A stretch of DNA of 64,000 nucleotides from Acipenser ruthenus (GCF_902713425.1 NC_081246.1:2625001-2689000), one strand, 5' to 3'. Shown: positions 10,812 through 22,797, numbered from the stretch's first letter. Translations and numbers: made by a program. The notes: a model not told the origin generated them from the sequence alone.

Positions 10812-11151
10812 ACCTGAAATTGAAGAAGGAATCTATGAAAAAGACCTAGGAGTTTCAGTTGACTCGGAAATGTCTTCATCGAGACAATGTGGGGAAGCTA
10901 TAAAAAGGCCAACAAAATGCTTGGATATATTGTGAGAAGTGTTGAATTTAAATCAAGGGAAGTAATGTTAAAACTTTACAATGCATTAGTAAGACCTCAC
11001 CTAGAATATTGTGTTCAGTTCTGGTCACCTTGTTATAAAAATGATATTGCTGCTCTAGAAAGAGTGCAAAGAAGAGCGACCAGAATTATCCCTGGTTTAA
11101 AAGGCATGTCGTATGCAGACAGGCTAAAAGAATTGAATCTGTTCAGTCTTA
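10812..11151 (+). mobile_element. CR1-like LINE fragment
   Basis: It encodes the reverse-transcriptase C-terminal region ([39 protein letters not shown]). It ends abruptly at TTCAGTCTTAAG, where an oppositely oriented copy starts. Confidence 0.85.
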
Positions 11152-11776
11152 AGAACATAAGAACATAAGAAAGTTTACAAACAAGAGGAGGCCATTCAGC
11201 CCATCTTGCTCGTTTGGTTGTTAGTAGCTTATTGATCCCAGAATCTCATCAACAGCTTCTTGAAGGACCTCAGGGTGTCAGCTTCAACAACATTACTGGG
11301 GAGTTGGTTTCAAACACTCACAATTCTCTGTGTAAAAAAGTGCCTCCTATTTTCTGTTCTGAATGCCCCTTTATCTAATCTCCATTTGTGACCCCTGGTC
11401 CTTGTTTCTTTTAGGTCAAAAAAGTCCCCTGGGTCGACATTGTCTATACCTTTTAGGATTTTGAATGTTTGAATCAGATCACCGCGTAGTCTTCTTTGTT
11501 CAAGACTGAATAGATTCAATTCTTTTAGCCTGTCTGCATAAGACATGCCTTTTAAACCCGGGATAATTCTGGTCGCTCTTCTTTGCACTCTTTCTAGAGC
11601 AGCAATATCCTTTTTGTAATGAGGTGACCAGAACTGAACACAATATTCTAGGTGAGGTCTTACTAATGCATTGTAAAGTTTTAACATTACTTCCCTTGAT
11701 TTAAATTCAACACTTATCACAATATATCCGAGCATCTTGTTGGTCTTTTTTTATAGCTTCCCCACATTGTCTAGAT
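11152..11776 (-). mobile_element. CR1-like LINE fragment, inverted copy
   Basis: The 141-codon minus-strand frame covers the same C-terminal domain as the neighbour ([40 protein letters not shown]). Its complete 3' end abuts the previous copy, forming a head-to-head or nested pair. The 5' side stops at CATTGTCTAGAT, where a hAT-like end (CAGTGGTTCTCAACCTGG) begins. Confidence 0.85.
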
Positions 11777-11850
11777 CAGTGGTTCTCAACCTGGAGTACG
11801 CGAGCATCTCCTATAGAGCTTAATTTCTCAGTACAACCATACAAAGGCAA
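11777..11850 (+). mobile_element. Possible hAT-like terminal fragment
   Basis: It starts CAGTGGTTCTCAACCTGG, a common hAT/MITE terminal motif, placed immediately after TCTAGAT of the CR1 copy. No matching second end was found. Confidence 0.35.
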
Positions 11851-12081
11851 TCATGACCAGTAGTCTTGTGCAAAATTATACAATGGAGCAAAAACTTTAT
11901 TTCATAGTGTATAAAAGATATTATTGAAATTATTGTAGAGGATGGCCAAAAGGATTCCACAGCAATTCTGCATCACACAATGGCATGGAATACACTTGTA
12001 AGCAGATTTGATGCTGTCGTCCCTGTGGAAGAGGCTGAAAGTAAAGACACTGGAAAGTCATACTGGAATTATTATTATTTT

Positions 12082-12082
<1 letters not shown>

Positions 12083-12136
<54 letters not shown>
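12083..12136. repeat. (TA)n microsatellite
   Basis: Pure AT dinucleotide run of about 50 bp. Confidence 0.95.
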
Positions 12137-12137
<1 letters not shown>

Positions 12138-12224
12138 CCTACGTTAAGCTGAATAAGTTAAATAAGGGTTTGTGATTATAAACAGTTCAGTTTCATATAA
12201 GCTGTCAATACATTTTGAGATTTT

Positions 12225-12500
12225 GCATATTTGTTCCAGTTTGTACAATAGAAGCCTTTCATCTACAGAAATTGCTAGAGTACTTAGTATTGTGTTTTGG
12301 TATCCTCTAGAGGGCAACAGCAGTTACTGTGGGTTTGTTGCAATTGAGACACATTAGAAAATGCAGCTGGGGACTATCTTGAGCTGCTTGGTTCGTTGCA
12401 ATTGGCATTAACTTGCGTACTGGTTTAGTACCGTCCTCCGTACTAACCACGGGATCATCCCCAGTCAGGACGCTCCTTTCCGGTCATTGCCCCATCGGGA
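12225..12500. repeat. Unnamed dispersed repeat, copy 1
   Basis: It shares GGGGACTATCTTGAGCTGCT, CATTAACTTGCGTACTGG and CCACGGGATCATCCCCAG with 13640-13790 and 49430-49660. No coding capacity, terminal repeats or LINE tail are obvious. Confidence 0.65.
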
Positions 12501-12539
12501 GCAGTGTAAATGTATTTTAAAACCACCCTTAATAAAACA

Positions 12540-13358
12540 TATTAACAATGTTCAACAGCAGATGATCAGGGGAGCAGTGAAAATGTGATTGAACATGGAT
12601 TTCACTGATCCAATTATCATTGTTTAGTGGAACTTTTCCTTATTAAAAGGTGTTTTTGCTAAAGTACTACAATGTACTTTCTACCACTGCCATTTTCACT
12701 GCTCCCCTTATCATGGAATGTTACCCTGCCCATCACATCCCAGGATCTATGCTCACGGCCTAACCTGGATACAGCTCAGTTATGGGTGGTTTGGCATTTC
12801 ATGAATTTTGTGGCTTCAAGCTGCACCACTGAAGTATTTATTTTTGTAAGGAATGCCCTGACTTTTGAGGCTTCAAGATTAAACCATAACTTTTTTAAAA
12901 GGTTTTTGTAATGAATACATATATTCGTTTTTGTAGGTCTTAATTTTAGTTCATTTATTGTCTGTTCTTGAATACAGTGTACTCAAGAAATAAATTACTG
13001 GAAGGTTTCATCTGGAGGAAATGCCTCGTGTAACAAATGCTACTGTTTGCAGGATTCCAAACTGGTCGTATAAAATATGACAGACAAGCTTAATTTTGGC
13101 TTAGCCAGTAGAGGGTGTATTTATTTATTCCCCAACAAAAGACTTAAACAAGGAGCACTGACTCAGTTTTCCAGTCACTGACTGAACCATTGTTGATCCA
13201 AACACAAATTCTAAAGATAGTGTCCGCATATTCACAACTATTGACAGTCCAGGTGTTCTTCACTGGCTGAGTAAAACCAGCACTTGAGATTCTTCACACT
13301 GAAAACAACAGAGGTCAGTTAGATGTTCTGACCCCCCCTGGAGTGTTTAGACCTCTTT
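12540..13358. repeat. Duplicated downstream flank of gene B
   Basis: The part at 12550-13020 is paralogous to 420-890 and 50690-51020 (CACTGCTCCCCTTATCATGG, then TAAATTACTGGAAGGTTTCA). The rest is unassigned and has no supported gene. Confidence 0.65.
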
Positions 13359-13639
13359 TTGTTATTTCAGTCCGTGCTCTACTTTATTTCCCTTCGTCCA
13401 CAGGAACACATTGGAGAGCACACCGGTAAGTATCACTTCTCTATCCACAGAAAAGTTGAGCTATATCTGCAGGTGAGGTTCCTTTGTTGGTTCTGGAGAC
13501 ACATCCTGGCGGATCTTGGTATCGCATTATCCAGAACAATGAAACACCTCCTGCTGGTTAAGCAACAAAGTACTGACAAATTGTATCTCCAACACACAGC
13601 TCTCCTGCCTTGTTGAAATAACTGTAATTGCAGTTGAGA
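13359..13639. other. Unassigned sequence with exon-like signals
   Basis: An 85-codon plus-strand frame has no recognisable domain. TCCACAG at about 13400 and GTAAGTATC at about 13427 would define a 22-nt microexon, but nothing else supports it. Confidence 0.2.
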
Positions 13640-13790
13640 CCATTTTTTTTAGTATGCATCTGGGGACTATCTTGAGCTGCTTAGTTCGTTGCAATTGGTA
13701 TTAACTTGCGTACTGTTTAGTACTGTCCTCTGTACTAACCACGGGATTATCCCCAGTTAGTACGCTCCTTTCAGTTCATTGCAATTGACC
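13640..13790. repeat. Unnamed dispersed repeat, copy 2
   Basis: About 150 bp related to 12360-12490 and 49510-49645, again with GGGGACTATCTTGAGCTGCT. Two copies inside one duplicated unit suggest a mobile or tandem origin rather than simple co-duplication. Confidence 0.6.
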
Positions 13791-14289
13791 CACAGTTACT
13801 TTCCTTGTTGGTGATGTTCCGTTTGTAATACAGTTAAGACTTGTTATCATAAGCACTAGCTTCATGATTTGCACAGTAAATTCAATATTAACAATCCACG
13901 CAGACTTATCCCTAAAACTGTTGTGACATCACAGTTTAAAAATTGCTGTGGACAAAATATTAGAACCTCCCACTGTTTCTTAAACCATGACCATGCGAAA
14001 CCTGCCTATCTGTCACGCTTGACATGCCAAAAACACGCACAGCAGCGCCAAACGCAATTCGACTTTTACAAATCTTCTGTAGCACACATGTTGCTGTGGC
14101 AGTAATTCAGGGCCCCCTTTAATACAATAATATAAGGATATAACTGTGACCATAAACTATAATATTGATTGAAATATGTTATCAGTATAAAACAAGGAAA
14201 GTGTAGCAATTGGTTAACTTGCATTGTGATGTTATTATGATCTCAATAACTGTCCATTGTTGCAGCTCATGAAATTCGAATCACTGTAT

Positions 14290-14520
14290 CACCTCTCTTG
14301 CTTATCACAATGCATGACACACATTTGTATGCTGCAGTTATAGCTTCCCGCTGATGGCTTTCTGCAAATATGTCACCATTCCATGAACTCCCAGCACTGT
14401 CCTGATAGGCACATTGGCCAATGCAGCTGCTGCACTGAGGAATAAGCCGGTTACACCTGCTCCTTGAGTAATCACCAACATCCTTCTGCTTTCCATGTGT
14501 TGCAGTATATTAACACCCAA
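14290..14520 (-). repeat. Conserved downstream block with open frame (unit B)
   Basis: On the gene strand it encodes GAGVTGLFLSAAAALANVPI then RTVLGVHGM. Unit D (51200-51470) has the corresponding GLFLSAAAALTDVPISTVLG. I do not recognise the protein. It sits 220-450 bp past the stop codon of gene B, on the same strand, and may be a decayed exon that duplicated with the zinc-finger genes. Confidence 0.5.
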
Positions 14521-14607
14521 ATCACATTATATAGGTGTTGTAGATCACAGGGCTAAAATAATTTGCATACATTGCAGGCTATGAATTGTTCTTCATTTTA
14601 CATACAT

Positions 14608-14613
14608 TTTATT
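14608..14613 (-). promoter_or_regulatory. Gene B polyadenylation signal
   Basis: AATAAA on the gene strand, about 130 bp after the stop codon, inside a conserved 3' UTR-like stretch shared with genes C and D. Confidence 0.6.
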
Positions 14614-14743
14614 ATAATTACACATATTTTAACAGTTACCTGCGATTCAAATTGAGAGAGGGAAACGTGTGTCTGTGCTGGTATTCTGGTGTGATTGAGG
14701 TGCTTTCATTCTGTAAACTGAACTTCTTTTTTTTTTGTGTGTC

Positions 14744-15507
14744 CTAACGGACTAAATCTCTGTGAACTCGACGGTGTCTCTTCAGTTTATTTGACTCTAT
14801 AAATCTCTTCCCACACTCGGTACACTCAAAAGGTTTCTCTCCTGTGTGGATTCTGTGGTGTATTCTAAGGTGGTCTCTCCGACTGAAACCCTTTCCACAT
14901 ACAGGACATTCATAAGGCTTCTCTCCAGTGTGAATTCGCTGGTGTACTTTTAAGTTCACTGACCCTCTGAATCTCTTCCCGCAAACAGTGCAGTGAAACA
15001 GTTTCTCTCCCGCGTGAATTAGCTGGTGTGACTGAAGGCCGAATTTGTGTTTAAAACTCTTCCCACACTCAGTACACAGATAGGGTTTCTCTCCTGTGTG
15101 AATACGCTGGTGTATTTTAAGTCCACCTACCCATCTGAAGCTTTTTCCACACTCAGTACAGTGATGGGGTTTCTGTTCTTTGTGAATCTGTCGGTGTGCT
15201 GTCATGTTTTCAAGGTCACTGAAATTGGTGCCACATTCAGTACAGTGATACAAGATCTGCTCTGAAGGAATCTGCTGGGGAGTTTGTAGGGGAATGAAGT
15301 TGCCCTGGGTTGCAGAATTGTTAACAGCCTCGGGATGTGGAGTCACTATGTAACCCAGAGTAAGTGATCTGCTATCTTGTACAGAAAGATTTTGAACTGA
15401 GGGTGTTCTCAGTTTCTTCACATATTCATCTGGGGGTGACGACTCTCTGTGTTTCTTGTACTGCATTTTTCCCTGGGGTTCAGGAGTGGAGTTGTGTCTT
15501 CCTATAT
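14744..15507 (-). CDS. Gene B exon 3: six C2H2 fingers
   Basis: The acceptor is AAAGCAG before ATATAGG. Contact residues (-1,2,3,6) are D-E-N-A, W-G-G-I, H-F-G-S, G-V-N-V, R-D-H-I and E-N-K-R. Finger 1 has Met in place of the usual core Leu (ENMTAH). The third linker is AGEKL rather than TGEKP. The stop follows RDLVR. Confidence 0.9.
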
Positions 15508-18500
15508 CTGCTTTAGAAGCGGAGGAAAGAGAAACAAAGGTTACTGCACAGCATTAAATCACATTCACTTTCTTGCAAGGCTTCACCTCACAACCATCAC
15601 TGATAATGAGAACATTAAAAGACAAGTTTGTCAGAGTACAAACATACAGGATTAAGTCTACTCAACAACTTTAAACAAAAAGCAGCCAAATTATGGTAAT
15701 TCTGAATAATGATACATTTTTAATCCTTCACAAAACAATTGCAATTCTTATATAACTGCTTTTTTGACATTCTGCTTACATGTTGTGCTGCTAGTGCATG
15801 GCATTGCTCCTTCCTCCTTTCCATCTTCAGGGGTGTGATGTTTCCCCTGAACGGACCCCAGCACAGTGCCCTCTTCTCCAACACTAGACTGATTGGGTTT
15901 CATGTGGACCAGTTCAGGAGGCCAGTCCTCACAATGGCTAGATCCCATCTTAACTATATTCTCCTCCAGCATATTGACTTTAGTTTCTTTAGAAACTTCC
16001 CCTGTAATGTGGACAGGCTCCAGTTCAGTTGCCTCCTCTTTAATGTGGACAGACTCAGGTCTTGGGGCTTCTTTACCTTGCAAGGACGTCTGCTCTATTA
16101 GCTGCATTAAACTTGCGCACTGTTCATGGTCAAAGAGTTCCTGTCGTGCATAAACAGCTTCTACCTTTGGCTCCTCATCTTCTTCAGTGAAACCCTGCCT
16201 CTCTTTATTATCTGTAGGAAACAAAATGATACACACTTTTAACTCTCACTACACAGATACATACAATCATGTAATTCTAAGAGGGACACATTTTGTGGAG
16301 TTTAGAATTTTATGAAATCATACATCATGTATCTTCATCCCATAGACAGACTTAATCAGTTCCAGATGCAAGTGTGTCCTAACAGTTACCAAGATAATGC
16401 AGATCAGAATTTGGCCTGTGAGTAATAATAATAATAAGCATGCTACCTTGAGGTTACTTAAAGAAAACGCTACACTTCAATGTAAACAAAATTGCATTGT
16501 GCATATAGGTGCATTTTTTCTTTTGCTTTATTTTAAAAAAATCCCTCTGTGGTATACTTTACCATTCGTTAACAACAGCTGTCTGTATTTAATGTAAAAC
16601 TAATTAGTTACATATTTTGTAAACTTATATTTTACTCCACACCTACTTTCATATACAAAGACTTGGGTTTGGGTTTTTGATGAGCGTCCTTGGTCTGCAA
16701 GGCAAAAATAATCTGTGCATGGGGAAAATAGTCTGGGCATGGGCAGTATGTAAAACAGGAACATTAAACAGGTAGCATTAATTGACGTGATACCAGTGTG
16801 GTGTTACCCGGGCATGCACAAATGATTTTAGCTCAGAAAACAAGGAAATGCCCATTTGAAAGGAAACAACGTACTAAGTTTGGCCCTAAAGTTCTTTCTA
16901 ATATCATTTTTTCACAATTGAGCAAATGTATGTTTTTTTAACTGATGAGCAACAGATTGGGTTATCTAAAATTGTAAACATATACAAGTTTGTGGGCGAG
17001 GTACAGTTTGTCTTGTTCATAGTGATTTGAGCAGTAGTCAATCACAGCACGTCCGAATCAATGTGCCCTCAATTAGAGCCTGTATGCCTGGAGATCTAAT
17101 TTAAAAAGGTGTCAATATAACTTTAAATCATAATCATCATAAGAGATGTGTATTTTAATTGCAATAGAACAACTTGATGAAAATATTATTTTTGTATTCA
17201 TTTTTAATTTTAAATAATGGTAATTACCTTTTATCTATTCTTGGCATTATGTTTTTATTCTGATGAGGAGGCTCCCTAGTCCCCTGGAATTGGAGTGGGG
17301 TCCACATGGTGTTTTTGTTTGTTTGATTTGATCATAGGGATGCAGTACAGTGTACTGTACAAACATTTTAATATTCTGTTACACATTTCATGCATCAATA
17401 TTGGCACTATACTCTTAAACAATTACAATAATTCTCACAACTAACACTGTCTTTGGCTTTATGGTGTATATTATGAATGTGTGTAATGGAATATTGTAGA
17501 GGTGTTTTCGTGGTGTTTTAGTATTTTTGACTGCAGTGAAGTTCAACGGCTGGTCAACATGTTGATTAGGCTTCATAAAGGATCCTGTAAAGGTCAACTA
17601 GGAGGGTCATTTGTTTTGGTGTAAAATTTCATTTGCGTTTAAATCTCATGTGACGGGTCAGGAAGTATACCCACCAGACTTCCCTGATGAAAAACAAACG
17701 TCAAACTAAATGACACTCTTAAACCATTAGAGCCAGGATCAACGGTACATATTAACATTGCTGACATTTACATGGGAACATTCCTATATGGAATGAACAG
17801 GTATATTACAAACGCTATTTTATCTCCAAACTTTATTATTTAGCTATAGCCAAGATAGTATATCCAATGTTAAGAACATAAAAAAGTTTACAAACAAGAG
17901 GAGGCCATTCAGCCCATCTTGCTTGTTTGGTTGTTAGTAGCTTATTGATCCCAGAATCTCATCAAGCAGCTTCTTGAAGGATCCCAGGGTGTCAGCTTCA
18001 ACAACATTACTGGGGAGCTGGTTCCAGACGCCCACGATTCTCTGTGTAAAAAAGTGCCTCCTATTTTCTGTTCTCAATGCCCCTTTATCTAATCTCCATT
18101 TGTGACCCCTGGTCTTTGTTTCTTTTTTTCAGGTTGAAAAAGTCCCCTGGGTCAACATTGTCAATACCTTTTAGAATTTTGAATGCTTGAATCAGATCGC
18201 CGCGTAGTCTTCTTTGTTCAAGACTGAATAGATTCAATTCTTTTAGCCTGTCTGCATACGACATGCCTTTTAAACCCGGGATAATTCTGGTCACTCTTTC
18301 TACAGCAGCAATATCCTTTTTGTAGTGAGGTGACCAGAACGGAACACAATATTCTAGATGAGGTCTTACTAATGCATTGTAAAGTTTTAACTGTAAACAT
18401 TGTTTTACTTTCCTTGATTTAAATTCAACACTTTTCAATATCTATCCAAGCATTTTGTTGGCCTTTTTTACAGCTTCCCCACATTTTCTAGATCAGGGGT

Positions 18501-20063
18501 GGAGAACCCATGTTCCTGGAGGGCCGGTGTCCCGCCTGGTTATTGTTTATTTAGTTTATTTAGTTTATTTAGACCAATAATTGGTAATAATTGGTCCAAT
18601 TAAATAATTTAGGGCACAGCTGGAACAAAAGCCAGGGGTGACACTGGCCCGCCAGGAACATGGGTTCCCCACCCCTGATCTGGATGAAGACATTTCTGAG
18701 TCAACATAAACTCCTAGATCTTTTTCATAGATTCCTTCTTCAATTTCAGTATTTCCCATATGATATTTACAATGCACATCTTTATATTCTGCGTGCAGTA
18801 CCTAACACTTTTCTCTATTAAATGTAATTTGCCACATGTTTGCCAAGTTCTGAATACTGTCTAGATCATTTTGAATGACCTTTGCTGCTGCAACAGTGTT
18901 TGCCGCTCCTCCTATTTTTGTGTCGTCTGCAAATTTAACAAGTTGCTTACTATACCGGAATCCAAGTCATTATCTTAGGACGAGCAGAGGCACTAATATT
19001 AATCCTTGTTGAGTCCTTGGTACACAGTATACACAGGCACCATGCATACACACCTAATGTAATAAAATTAATACCTATATATTCTAATCATCTGTTTAAA
19101 TGAGGGAACACCATCACAATTAAACATTTGAAAATGAAGTAGATTCAACAAGCTTAAATCTGCATATTGTTTTAATGCAATTTTAAGGTCTGTAGTAACC
19201 TATGAACATAACTAATGGCTCTGAAGTGTATATATTTAAAGCAAGTATACATCAGTAGCCTATTCAACACTTTCTTGCTGAACATTTTACTGCAGGCTAT
19301 ACCGCTTTCATTGTTTATATTGAAAAATGAAAAACTGGTACATAAAATGGAACATGCATTAAAAGACTTGAAATACAAATATACCACCTTTTGACAGCAT
19401 TATAAACAACCATAATAAACTGGTACATGCAAGTACTTGAAATACAAATGTACCACTTTTTGACAGCGTACCATTTTCTGACCTTACATGGGTCAGGTTT
19501 TGGTATGCATATTACATCCTGACGATGTACCAATTTCTGACCCTACACCATACGTCATAAATGTGAGCTCACCACAATAAATCTGCCTAGTTGCTATTAA
19601 ATTGTTGGGACATGGGAGTTTAACAAAATCCCGATTCCCATGCAAGTAACAACGTGTATTTACTGTCACTGAAAGGTATGCAAGAACCGTAACGTTATTC
19701 AAACTTACCTTTAACTCTGATGAATAATCCCTGATTCTCATTACGAAAGTATTGTTCATGACAGTCGGGGTTCATGTTTCTGAGAGGTTGTTTAATGTCT
19801 GCATCTGCAGCGTTCATGCATTCCCGCACCGCTTTCAACTCGCTCTCTGATATTTCCAATCTCAGCTTCAGATTTTCCAATCTCAGTTTCATACTTTCAT
19901 TCTCTTTCTCTTTTCCAGCCATTTCCATTTGGAATTCAGTGAATTTGCCGCCGACAACTTTTGCAATTTCACACAAGACCGTGTCCACAGTCCCTTTCAC
20001 TGCGTGCTCGATGGTAGAGCCGAGCTCGCCTTGAAAAAATGAAACGTACATATTTAAATCCAT
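14744..20063 (-). CDS. Gene B: C2H2 zinc-finger protein, 3 exons, 6 fingers
   Basis: Coding exons are 20063-19709, 16211-15780 and 15507-14744, giving 516 residues with both introns in phase 1. The layout matches gene A: coiled-coil module (1-118), acidic linker with one clean VHIKEE and one degenerate VHITGE motif (119-262), six fingers at 349-511. Exon 1 has a one-heptad insertion. The promoter lacks about 45 bp that hold the CCAAT and CTCF-like motifs in gene A. Intron 1 contains a CR1 copy with a nested hAT MITE. The coding sequence is intact, so a working nuclear DNA-binding protein is likely, but expression may differ from its sisters. Confidence 0.87.
15780..16211 (-). CDS. Gene B exon 2: acidic linker
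   Basis: 432 nt between TTTCCTACAG and the donor GTAAGC. It has EQCASLMQ, one [11 protein letters not shown] repeat and a second degraded to PVHITGEV. The segment equivalent to SVSEDTCSS of gene C is shortened. Confidence 0.85.
16212..17872. other. Gene B intron 1, 5'-distal part
   Basis: AT-rich intron sequence. Parts near 16440-16620 resemble intron 1 of gene D around 54360-54430. No gene or element ends are seen. Confidence 0.5.
17873..18493 (-). mobile_element. CR1-like LINE, 3' part of a split copy
   Basis: It carries the shared 3' tail and the C-terminal coding region ([20 protein letters not shown]), with small indels. It is in the same orientation as gene B and interrupted at TTCTAGAT by the MITE at 18494-18677; the rest resumes at 18678. 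Confidence 0.85.
18494..18677. mobile_element. hAT-type MITE nested in CR1
   Basis: 184 bp with long inverted ends: CAGGGGTGGAGAACCCATGT and ACATGGGTTCCCCACCCCTG. The flanking octamers TTCTAGAT and ATCTGGAT match at six of eight positions, consistent with an aged 8-bp target duplication. There is no coding capacity. Confidence 0.85.
18678..19010 (-). mobile_element. CR1-like LINE, 5'-ward part of the split copy
   Basis: It continues the reverse-transcriptase region from the interruption ([20 protein letters not shown]). The copy is truncated at about 19010. Confidence 0.8.
19011..19708. other. Gene B intron 1, proximal part
   Basis: It contains imperfect repeated motifs such as AAATACAAATGTACCAC and TGTACCAATTTCTGACCC. 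The last 200 bp before exon 1 resemble the same region in D and E, showing that the duplication included intron sequence. Confidence 0.5.
19709..20063 (-). CDS. Gene B exon 1: coiled-coil module with an extra heptad
   Basis: It reads [19 protein letters not shown] where sister genes have only [12 protein letters not shown]. This is an in-frame 21-bp duplication that adds exactly seven residues. A residue is also missing near the end (EQYFRNEN versus EQDFQRNEN). The donor is AAA-G before GTAAGT. Confidence 0.87.
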
Positions 20064-20317
20064 CTTCTCTGACTTTAGTTGGAGACTTATATCTTTTCCT
20101 TATTGCGGCTTTTATTATTAATGATACATGGAGACTCGGTTTTTATTCAATCAGCACTCGACTCCAAAACCCGCAGACTCGACCTTTCAGAACCTACACT
20201 ACAGCAGAGCTGTGATATCTGATTTACTTGCTAAAGAAACAAATCATACGGAGAAATGCAACTTCTCTGTTGCTGCATCTGAACAGCCCCACACACAGAC
20301 GATAACAAACCAGAACA

Positions 20318-20350
20318 GACTTCCTCTTCCTGCTCCACGGAGACGGCCTC
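20318..20350 (-). promoter_or_regulatory. Gene B promoter remnant
   Basis: ETS-like GGAAGAGGAAG is retained on the gene strand. Sequence between GAGACG and GCCTCCGG that carries the CCAAT box and CTCF-like core in gene A (45 bp) is missing. Confidence 0.5.
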
Positions 20351-21250
20351 CGGGTGTAAAACTCAGCACTAACGTTTATTCATATATCATTTGTTTGTGC
20401 TGGTTAGTCCTACAAAATAAATGTTAGTGCTGTTTTTCTTCAATATTTATGACGATATTTTTAGGGTGTTATTCATTTGTGCTACCTTCAATATTTATTG
20501 ACACTTTGATAAGAATATGTCACTTGGTAAGCGACGCTGCTTACACAGTCAACACAAACAAAATGCATATTATTTATTTACTCTGTATAGTACAATATGA
20601 TGATGCTTTGTTAAGCTTGTGAAAAGCTTGAAATGTTAGCTACGATTAGCCGTTCGGTGTGCATTCTGGGAGTTGTAGTGCAAACTGGAGAGCGTACCTA
20701 AGTGATTGAATTGTTACAGGTCCAGTCAGAACTACACAAACATGGTTACCAAATCGTACAACTGCGCACGCGTAGCATTCGTTTTTAAAATTCCTTTTTT
20801 TATATTAAAATACACATTTTTAAACCCCCCCACCCACAAAATGCACTAAAGACTACTTAGATGCAGTATCTTGCAAAATGGGAGTAGTAACTGGTCAGTA
20901 GTTTTTTACTTACAGGTGAGTAATAAAAATAAAAAAAAGCTCTCCTGGCACCAAACTTACATGAAAAAACACTCATTTTTAAAAGTGATGTAGCTCAAAA
21001 ACTACTGGACAGAATAAAATTCTGCCTACCAATCAGACCTGAAATCCAAAACGGCAGGCAGATTGATTGAACTTAACCCCATTTTTGGAGCTGCACAAAA
21101 TAGGGGCTTATAAAGAACACTGCAACCATAACTATGGCAGGACTCTGTGTGTGTGTGTGTGCGTGTGTGGCGAGGTGAGGGAATGTAGAGGATAAAATGT
21201 GTGTGTGTACTGGTGTGAGTTTTTGGTTGGCTTAACAAGTCCTTGCCTGG
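20351..21250. other. Intergenic, nothing recognised
   Basis: No supported gene. A short (GT)n-like run lies near 21150. Confidence 0.45.
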
Positions 21251-21305
21251 AATGTGGCTGAGGCATAATTGGGTAAATTGTTGATCAATTAAGCCTCAGC
21301 CACAT
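21251..21305. repeat. Hairpin-forming inverted repeat
   Basis: ATGTGGCTGAGGC and GCCTCAGCCACAT form a perfect 13-bp stem around an AT-rich loop of about 28 bp. It could be the end of an unidentified mobile element or a cruciform; the function is unknown. Confidence 0.7.
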
Positions 21306-22220
21306 GGCATAAAATGGATGATTCTGTGTGGAGAAAATTCAAGCTGTAAGTTTATCAACTGTCTTGTAAATGGGGAAGTTAGTACTACAATGGAAGCGCT
21401 AAACCTGCAAACCAGCCTTAGCAGGGACGCTTCATTATAATATATACATAGCTTAATCACACCTTAATTAGATACATTGATTTTATCTTTTTAGATTGGG
21501 AGAAGCCAATCTAAAGGCTAAATCAGTGTTGAAATAATCCACCTTAAAATAAAAAACTGACAACAGTAATTTTATCAAGCATGCAAGGACAAAATCTGAC
21601 TGTACCATTCCCAGGGATGGAAATAAGACTCCCGGTGCATAGCAGTCTTCAGTATTCATCTTGGGGCGTTGGCGCTCTGTGGGAGCACAGCCAAGTGGCC
21701 AAGATGGAAAAGTGGTGTAACCTGCACAGTGTAGTGAAAACATGTTTTGGTCTCGGGTCAGCTGGCCCACAGAATCCAAAGGAGTTTCTTGTTCTAAGTA
21801 GCCAGTAACCTTTTAACTATTTAAACTGTTATGATTGCATTTTTAGCAGTTTGCAGTTCTACATAACAAATATACATGGGATTGTGAAACCTACAGAAAC
21901 ACACAATAATGCAGGGAACACATTTTATTATATGACAACTGCAATAGAAGCATTTAACAGATATCAGAATATTCATGTTCCAGAAATGTCAAGATCTTTT
22001 TAAACACACACCTCACAAAATAAACTCAAGAAACAAAACAGTACCTCTTGCACAACACCTTTACCAAAGGTATTTGTGGCTTTTGTTGCTGACATTTCTG
22101 CTATTCAAACTGCTATCATTACATTTTACTTGTTGGCATTTCTACATTACAAATACAAAACAAATACAAGGGTCACTAGAAAAGTTATCTACCCGAGTAA
22201 GGACTTTGAATTTTAATATA
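21306..22220. other. Intergenic, unassigned
   Basis: No domain-bearing open frame. The stretch 21590-21780 is richer in GC than its surroundings and could be a SINE-like insertion, but no tRNA-type promoter boxes could be assigned. Confidence 0.35.
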
Positions 22221-22794
22221 GAGTAGAAGTCCAGTCATACGAACAGCTTGGGGGACACAGAAATAGTTTGCATGAATGAACATATATTGTACTCTATAGG
22301 TTTATTAAAACATCAGCATTCTTTTCATAGCCCCAAACACTTTGTTTCCTTAGTGTTACACTGAAGCATTTTCTGACGACAGTTCTAACTGTTGTATCTA
22401 CATTGTATTTTGTTCCCCACTGTTAAGCACAGCTGCCCGATGCCATGTCTTTTTTTAAATCTGTACAGCCACCCATCACTAGCTCTAAAACATGCCCTCT
22501 GGATGTAGTCAACTATGGAATAGCAATCCTTTCTCTTGGTCCTGAAATCAGAGTGCCCGTTTCCCTTTCTTGCATGAACCACATGCACAAGCTCTTTCTC
22601 TCGCATTGTCTTGACGAGTCGCACAGTTCTTTGCAGTGCTGTGACGGTGCTTGATTCCATGGCACTAGAGAATTTCTCAAGTTTTTGCTTTGCAGTTTTT
22701 GTGTCAATAATTATTGACTTTCCCACCACATCCTTTTTCGTTAGTCAACTATTTTGAATTTGTCGGTTCAAACGGGTTCGAAGTAACAGGCTTC

Positions 22795-22797
<3 letters not shown>
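22221..22797 (-). mobile_element. Tigger/pogo-like DNA transposon fragment
   Basis: Minus-strand translation gives a CENP-B-type DNA-binding segment ending in ASDGWLYRFKKRHGI, characteristic of Tigger/Jerky transposases. The ends GAGTAGAAG and CTTCTAC are inverted and flanked by TA. Only about 577 bp remain, so the catalytic domain is absent. Confidence 0.8.

Noticed and set aside
13359-13616. 85-codon frame with splice-like signals
   Set aside because: No domain, no paralogue in the other units, and a 22-nt microexon alone is weak evidence.
21581-21808. Possible tRNA-derived SINE
   Set aside because: No convincing A and B box pair or matching copy in the window.
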